Under the pieces are notes generated by a model. The model saw only the letters and a list, made by a program, of their open reading frames with translations, did no database searches and was not told where the DNA came from. A DNA stretch of 64,000 nucleotides from UBA1723 sp045642085 (lineage in GTDB: Bacteria > Bacteroidota > Bacteroidia > Bacteroidales > Paludibacteraceae): contig JAZUIF010000043.1 of NCBI GenBank assembly GCA_045642085.1, positions 11,569-75,568 of the forward strand. Reading direction: 5' to 3'. Positions 59,354-64,000 of this stretch are shown here, piece by piece (position 1 is the first letter of the stretch; the number at the start of each line of letters is the position of its first letter). The position numbers and the translations under genes are program-made.

Positions 59354-61945
59354 TTAATCCCACCAGAAATTCCAGAAATTCAAATCCTTGATATCTTTTG
59401 CGAGAATATTGATGTCATTATGACCTTGTTCAATAATGTCGCAACAATATTCATACATCTCTTTTGCGGCCTTAAATGGTGTAGTAAGCGGTTTCTCCAA
59501 ATAATAATCGACACATGCGCCATAAATGCCAATAGGTAGTGCTTGGTATTGCTCATACCAGTATTTGCTAACAGCTATTTGTGTTTTCACATCAGGACAC
59601 GCATTCCAACCTCCATAAGGCAGATATACCCAAATTAGCCAAGGGTCAGAGACTGGTACTTTTACCCAATAAAGAGTCCCCCTCATATTCTGTGTGAAAG
59701 TGCCCTCCATTGTATTACGTCGGCTCTTTTTTGCTTTAAGTATTCTTTGTTCATCCTCTTCAGTAGGTTCCGCTGTCCATTTTTTATGCAGGAATGACTT
59801 ACCGTCTTCAACAGCCATAGCCAGCATCTTTTCGTGGTATGTCTTCACTTCTTTCTTCACAAGAGAAACTGTATTGTCCACAACACCTATATTGCTACAG
59901 ATAGAATCTCTGACATAATCATCGAATCCGACAAGAACTGGAATGAATCCCTTTTCTTTTCCTTCTTTCCTTAACTTTTCGTATTCGCCAGACAAATCCT
60001 TGGTTTTCGTGCATTTACAACCCGTAATTGCCTTTAGCACGTCAATTTCATCAAGGTCGTCAAGTGTCTTACGCTTCTTTTTAGGAGCATCAACCATCAC
60101 TGGAGTATCACCATCCATTTCATAAACGCGCAACTCTCTCCAACATATGTCAATATACATCTTATTCTCATGAAACTCTGGTATCGAGATACAATGCTCG
60201 TTTGAATTAATGATGATTTCAGTAAACTCTTTTGTTTCTAAATCAATGTGATTTAGTGTCCATGTTCGTTTGCATTTACTGTAAGAATATTCGCTTATTT
60301 CCCTTGTAAAATATAACTTGTTGCCGAATATTTTAGATTCATTTGGTATGATATAGTCATTCGAGCCTTTAATCAAAAGTGTTTTTTTCAAATTTCCAGT
60401 GAAAGGGTTCAATTGAATCAAGTAGAAATCCTTTCTCCTGTCGTTTCTGACGTCGTTTCCGACGTAATATAGCATTTTATCTGGCCCGATCTCATAATGA
60501 TGGGTGCAATACTGCAAATCGTCAACGTCCCAAAGTTTCTCTCCCGTACGCAAGTTATATCCTGCTACAGAGTTGATGTGATCATTTTCATTTGTGCAGG
60601 TGATTACAATTACATCGTCTACAATTATTAAGTTACCTTCATCTTCAATCCAAAACTTTTCTTCTCGAACATTGTATTGCCAAAGCTTTTTTCCTGTCTT
60701 TGTGTAGAAGTGAAGACTTTTACTCCAGTTATAGCCAACACCCAATATTAGAACGTCATGTTCGACGTCGTATCGTAAGACAGAAATATTATTTTGTGAC
60801 GGGAATTCGAATAGCGACTCTTCTCCATTGTCGACAATGGAAACCTTAACCATTTTTTCGTCTTCGTCATACTCTGATGAACATGACAGATTTGGGGTTA
60901 TGTATTTGTCGAAGTCGTACCTGAAATTCTCCTTCACAAATGAATTGCCATCAAAACGATACACTTGGTAATGTTCCTCATCGTTATTTAATTGATAGAA
61001 CACACCTCCCTCGCAATGATAGCTTTGGGCGTTTTCCACAGGCAATGTTAAGTCGTCAATTACGAGTTTGTCTTTGTAGACAAGCACCTTTTTGCCTTCC
61101 CAGATATATAAATACTTTACGCCTTTGTACAGTTCTAACTGTTTCAAGTCTTTTGGATCTTTGTTTTCTACAGTTTCTACAGTAATGTTATTTGGGGATT
61201 CGACCTCCTTGCTACTATCCTCACAAAAGCCATTTTGAGTTTCCTGCATGGCTGCGTTTGGAAGTGTATTGTCATTTAATTTGTCACAACCAAGAAAGGC
61301 CTCTTCATCAATTGATATTACTCCTTTTGGCAAATCAACTTTAGTTAATGACTCACATTTAGCAAAGGCATAGCTTCCAATGCTGGTGACTGATTCAGGA
61401 ATGGAGATATTAGTCAAAGCTTTACATTCGTGGAAAGAGCATATGCTTATGTGTGTAAGGCCTTTAGGAAGTTTGATTTGCGTAAGCTCATAGCAAAACT
61501 GGAAAGCAAACCTTCCGATGTTTGTTACTGAATCAGGAATCTCTACTTGCTTCAACACGTTACAAGCTTTGAAGACAGCTTCGCCTATATAGGTGACACT
61601 TTCTGGTATAATGACACTTTCCAATGCCGTACAACAGTGAAAAAGATAATCTTGCAAAATGGTTATCTTGGAAGGTATCGCAATTGATTTCAGATTGTAA
61701 CATAGATTGAATGCCTCAGCACCTATTTCTACAAGGCTAGACGGTAATTTTATGCTGCGTAATGTGGAGCATGAATAGAACGCTTTTTCGCAAATTTCAG
61801 TAACAACATAAGAGTTTCCTTCTATAGTTACTTCTTCTGGGATTACGATGTTTACTGGTCTTTTCTTTTTGTCAAAACCAACCACCGTACAGGTTTTATC
61901 GGATGTCGTTTCGTATATTATTTTGTCAATTACTTCGCGTGCCAT
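59354..61945 (-). CDS. LRR_5 / beta-propeller-like / DUF4253 fusion protein
   Basis: An 863-residue protein with no signal peptide. N-terminal Treponema-type leucine-rich repeats (about 30-235; KLPSSLVEIGAEAFNLCYNL, SIPESVTSIGSYAFAKCESL) are followed by a middle region (about 270-620) with PQQ/WD-like strands (NLRTGEKLWDVDD, FTGNLKKTLLIKG) suggesting a beta-propeller, and a C-terminal DUF4253-like domain (about 660-863; FIPVLVGFDDYV, LPYGGWNACPDVKTQIAVSK, KYWYEQYQALPIGIY, AAKEMYEYCCDII). I know of no standard family with this order. DUF4253 is often found beside polymorphic toxin and immunity genes, but no toxin is visible here. The protein looks cytoplasmic. Confidence 0.7.
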   Translation of the reverse strand: MAREVIDKIIYETTSDKTCTVVGFDKKKRPVNIVIPEEVTIEGNSYVVTEICEKAFYSCSTLRSIKLPSSLVEIGAEAFNLCYNLKSIAIPSKITILQDYLFHCCTALESVIIPESVTYIGEAVFKACNVLKQVEIPDSVTNIGRFAFQFCYELTQIKLPKGLTHISICSFHECKALTNISIPESVTSIGSYAFAKCESLTKVDLPKGVISIDEEAFLGCDKLNDNTLPNAAMQETQNGFCEDSSKEVESPNNITVETVENKDPKDLKQLELYKGVKYLYIWEGKKVLVYKDKLVIDDLTLPVENAQSYHCEGGVFYQLNNDEEHYQVYRFDGNSFVKENFRYDFDKYITPNLSCSSEYDEDEKMVKVSIVDNGEESLFEFPSQNNISVLRYDVEHDVLILGVGYNWSKSLHFYTKTGKKLWQYNVREEKFWIEDEGNLIIVDDVIVITCTNENDHINSVAGYNLRTGEKLWDVDDLQYCTHHYEIGPDKMLYYVGNDVRNDRRKDFYLIQLNPFTGNLKKTLLIKGSNDYIIPNESKIFGNKLYFTREISEYSYSKCKRTWTLNHIDLETKEFTEIIINSNEHCISIPEFHENKMYIDICWRELRVYEMDGDTPVMVDAPKKKRKTLDDLDEIDVLKAITGCKCTKTKDLSGEYEKLRKEGKEKGFIPVLVGFDDYVRDSICSNIGVVDNTVSLVKKEVKTYHEKMLAMAVEDGKSFLHKKWTAEPTEEDEQRILKAKKSRRNTMEGTFTQNMRGTLYWVKVPVSDPWLIWVYLPYGGWNACPDVKTQIAVSKYWYEQYQALPIGIYGACVDYYLEKPLTTPFKAAKEMYEYCCDIIEQGHNDINILAKDIKDLNFWNFWWD

Positions 61946-61991
61946 TCAATTAATTTTTTCTTTATTGTCGTTTTGTTTAATATTTCTGTGG

Positions 61992-61999
61992 CAAATATA
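61992..61999 (-). promoter_or_regulatory. -7 box of the LRR-DUF4253 gene
   Basis: TATATTTG on the minus strand, 46 nt before the ATG. Confidence 0.55.
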
Positions 62000-62220
62000 G
62001 GAAAGAAAAGAGTATCGGCAAACGTGTTTGAGGATATGTTAAGTTTTTTTTAACAGCTTTAAGAAAACATATGAAAGGCATTGTCATAATCCTAACGTAA
62101 GAGGGAGCGTTAAGAACGACATACTTATATAAAAACAATTTCGAAAAATACCATTTCGTAAATTGTAAATTCATTTTCGTAAAAAAAAGCATAAAAAGGA
62201 CGAAATACTTACACTAAAGT
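62000..62220. other. Intergenic stretch before the serpin operon, no gene
   Basis: AT-rich DNA with short A/T tracts. Apart from the flanking -7 boxes nothing is recognised. Confidence 0.3.
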
Positions 62221-62251
62221 TTTGGATTAGATTAAAACAGCTATAAGTTTG
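62221..62251 (+). promoter_or_regulatory. Promoter of the serpin operon
   Basis: TTTG at 62221-62224 and TAAGTTTG at 62244-62251, 19 nt apart. The leader to the ATG at 62350 is about 90 nt. Confidence 0.7.
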
Positions 62252-62349
62252 CAGTGTCTCAGGTGCTTAATGTTAGTTAGTAAAAGACATCAAGAAATTA
62301 ATAAAATAAAGCATCTGGGATTTTAGGGTTATTTATAAATAGTTTTAAT

Positions 62350-62820
62350 ATGAGAAAAAATTTATGTTTAGTTGGAATATTGACGGCGATGACCGCAGTT
62401 CCAATGTTAGCAGAGACATCTTACGTCACTGTTAATTTAACGAACGGTTCTAAGCGTTCGTATCTATTGGCGGATTCTCCGAATTTTTCTTATTTAGGAA
62501 ATATGTTTAGGGTAAGCGGAGTTGCAAGAACAGGTTTCCTTATTGAAGAAGTAGAGTCTTATCATTTTACTGAAGGTGATTATACGGATTCCCCTGTATT
62601 GGAAAGCAATGAGGTACGCATCGTCTACACTGACAACAACAATGTGAAAGTGGAAGGTTTGCAGCCAAACACTCCCGTCGCCCTATATACAACAGAAGGT
62701 GCTTTAATCCAAACAATCAATGCGACTGAGGACGGCGTAGCAGAATTAGCATTGCCACAGGCAGAAGGAGTCTACGTCCTAAAAACAAATTCACAGAGTG
62801 TCAAACTAATAAAGAAATAA
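62350..62820 (+). CDS. Mini T9SS sorting-domain protein, upstream of serpin
   Basis: The 156-residue protein has a signal peptide (1-21), a short beta module (TSYVTVNLTNGSKRSYLL ... VESYHF) and a C-terminal sorting-type domain (about 85-156, ending SVKLIKK; no strict PNPxS, but NVKVEGLQPNTPVALYTTEGAL and GVYVLKTN fit the strands). It is separated from the serpin gene by only 4 nt and shares its promoter. The layout repeats that of the 41.1- and 45.8-kb mini proteins. Confidence 0.75.
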   Translation: MRKNLCLVGILTAMTAVPMLAETSYVTVNLTNGSKRSYLLADSPNFSYLGNMFRVSGVARTGFLIEEVESYHFTEGDYTDSPVLESNEVRIVYTDNNNVKVEGLQPNTPVALYTTEGALIQTINATEDGVAELALPQAEGVYVLKTNSQSVKLIKK

Positions 62821-62824
62821 GAGA

Positions 62825-64000
62825 ATGAAAAAACATATACTATCCGTACTAAGCATGATTGCAGCTTGTACAATCTCAGCCACTCAATATATGCACGTCA
62901 ATCTTCCTGATGGGAAAGTGTACGACGTGAAAATCGAAAAGACAGACAATGTAAGCCATGTCAAACAGGGCGACGAAGTTTTCATCAAGGTCACACGTAA
63001 AGACAACTCCTACTCTCTTTATCCAATGAACGAAACGGAAATCACATTCGACGAAGAGATTTCCAGATTCGACAAAAATATATCTAATTGGAATGCTTTA
63101 GAAAAATCTATAGAAGGATGTGTATTGGACACTTCCAAATTAGAAATACTAAGAGCGACTGGGGCTACAGAATGGACCATCAGGAATGAGTTAGCAAGCG
63201 CTGAATCGGCATACAACGAATGCGTCAGAAAAAAGAGAGACAATGAGATAGTTCAATATTCAGATACGGAAAAAGAGACCATGCGATCTGCCAACAAGTT
63301 TGCATCAAATCTATTTTCCGAAATATCAGAAGATTCAGATTTCAAAAATAAAAACGTTATTTTCTCTCCTACAAGTCTACAGTTTGCTCTTGCAATGTTA
63401 GCAAATGGAGCTGACGATGACAATGCGTATGCTGAGATAACAAAGATTCTTGGAAATCAAGACATTCCTCTCGACCAATTGAACGAGTTATACAAAAAAA
63501 GGATGACTAATTTCCAATTTGTCAACCCAAGTCGCATACAGATCGGTTTGGCAAACGCTGCTTTTTTGCAGAAAGACGTTACATTTGGCAAGAATTTCGT
63601 GCAGAACATCGAAGATTTTTACAAAGGAGCAGCTAACAATGTGGATTTCACCCAAGATTCCACTTACAAACTCATGGACAAGTGGGCCAATGACAACACT
63701 AACGGTATGATTCCCAAGATCGGACTTCAGAAAAACGATTTATATGTACTAGTGTTAGCAAATGCTTTGAGCTTTCAGTCGGAATGGGTAGATAAATTCT
63801 ATAAAGAATTGACCAAGCCAGGCGAATTTGTAACTTCTGGAAACGAAATCAAACAAGTAGAGAAAATGCATACAAGCACAAGCAGATATGCAGTCGGCAA
63901 GAATTTCCAGCTAGTAACTCTTTATTTCTACGAAAATTTTGAGATGAATGTGATTCTACCCAACAAGGGAGTAACACCAGAAGAAGCACTTTCTGAATTT
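62825..64000 (+). CDS. Secreted serpin-family protein, 3'-truncated by window end
   Basis: The frame from the ATG at 62825 is open for 392 codons to the window end. It has a signal peptide (1-20), a beta module (YMHVNLPDGKVYDVKIEKTD ... EITFDE), a helical linker (about 80-150) and a serpin domain from about 155. Family motifs seen: KNVIFSPTSLQFALAMLANGA, DKWANDNTNGMIPKI, VLANALSFQSEWVDKF and FEMNVILPNKG. Serpins trap serine or cysteine proteases by cleavage of a reactive-centre loop. That loop, and thus the target specificity, lies beyond the window. It may guard the cell surface or secreted enzymes against host or rival proteases. Confidence 0.83.
   Translation, partial: MKKHILSVLSMIAACTISATQYMHVNLPDGKVYDVKIEKTDNVSHVKQGDEVFIKVTRKDNSYSLYPMNETEITFDEEISRFDKNISNWNALEKSIEGCVLDTSKLEILRATGATEWTIRNELASAESAYNECVRKKRDNEIVQYSDTEKETMRSANKFASNLFSEISEDSDFKNKNVIFSPTSLQFALAMLANGADDDNAYAEITKILGNQDIPLDQLNELYKKRMTNFQFVNPSRIQIGLANAAFLQKDVTFGKNFVQNIEDFYKGAANNVDFTQDSTYKLMDKWANDNTNGMIPKIGLQKNDLYVLVLANALSFQSEWVDKFYKELTKPGEFVTSGNEIKQVEKMHTSTSRYAVGKNFQLVTLYFYENFEMNVILPNKGVTPEEALSEF

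Noticed and set aside
1..64000. tRNA or rRNA genes
   Set aside because: No stretch with the conserved GTTCRANNC-type tRNA arm plus acceptor stem, and no rRNA sequence, was recognised on either strand by eye.

Overview
The window looks like chromosomal DNA from a Bacteroidota member, probably an uncultured Bacteroidales bacterium that degrades plant fibre (gut or rumen type). Four things suggest this. Upstream regions repeatedly carry the Bacteroidota sigma-70 -7 box TAnnTTTG, often with a TTG/TTTG about 20 nt further up, and little Shine-Dalgarno signal. Many secreted proteins end in a type IX secretion (T9SS) C-terminal sorting domain with the PNPxS motif. The gene content is Bacteroidota-typical (HmuY-like lipoprotein, DUF4954, DUF4476, BspA-type LRRs, Bacteroidota LptD). 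The DNA is AT-rich with short intergenic regions. No rRNA, tRNA, CRISPR array or intact insertion sequence was seen.

Layout. 1-6 kb: a truncated carboxypeptidase-regulatory-like protein, a membrane J-domain protein, and a two-gene operon of secreted proteins (FGE-sulfatase domain; WG repeats). 6-9.3 kb: a TonB-dependent receptor translationally coupled to a HmuY-like lipoprotein. 9.4-15.3 kb: DUF4954, a DegT-type sugar aminotransferase, a small membrane protein, and an AAA-ATPase-like/PD-(D/E)XK protein. 15.5-17.5 kb: groES-groL. 17.6-30.1 kb: a xylan/cellulose cluster holding two GH5 enzymes, a protein with three GH11 domains, a GH11-CBM6 protein and a CE4-GH11-CBM6-GH8 protein; four of the five genes encode a T9SS signal. 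30.2-44.3 kb: mostly housekeeping genes on the minus strand (DjlA-like, ribD, LOG family, glyA, DUF1294, lptD, prfC, divIC-like) plus a BspA-like LRR operon. 44.4-48.7 kb: a PF14262-like operon, DUF4476, and a Ser/Gly-rich DUF6515-like protein. 48.9-57 kb: a giant alpha-2-macroglobulin, a LysE exporter, a truncated DUF1016 gene and a third DjlA-like gene. 57-64 kb: a multi-Ig-like secreted protein, an LRR-propeller-DUF4253 fusion, and a serpin operon cut by the window end.

Three patterns stand out. (1) At least nine genes end inside degenerate 7-nt tandem arrays whose phase includes or abuts the native stop codon. Because 7 and 3 are coprime, each array supplies stop codons in all three frames. 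(2) Three operons begin with a mini-protein made of little more than a signal peptide, a short beta module and a T9SS sorting domain. It is followed at once by a larger secreted protein; the two partners whose ends are visible lack a sorting domain. This suggests sorting or anchoring in trans. (3) A roughly 21-bp palindromic repeat scattered between genes is also inserted in frame in the alpha-2-macroglobulin gene.
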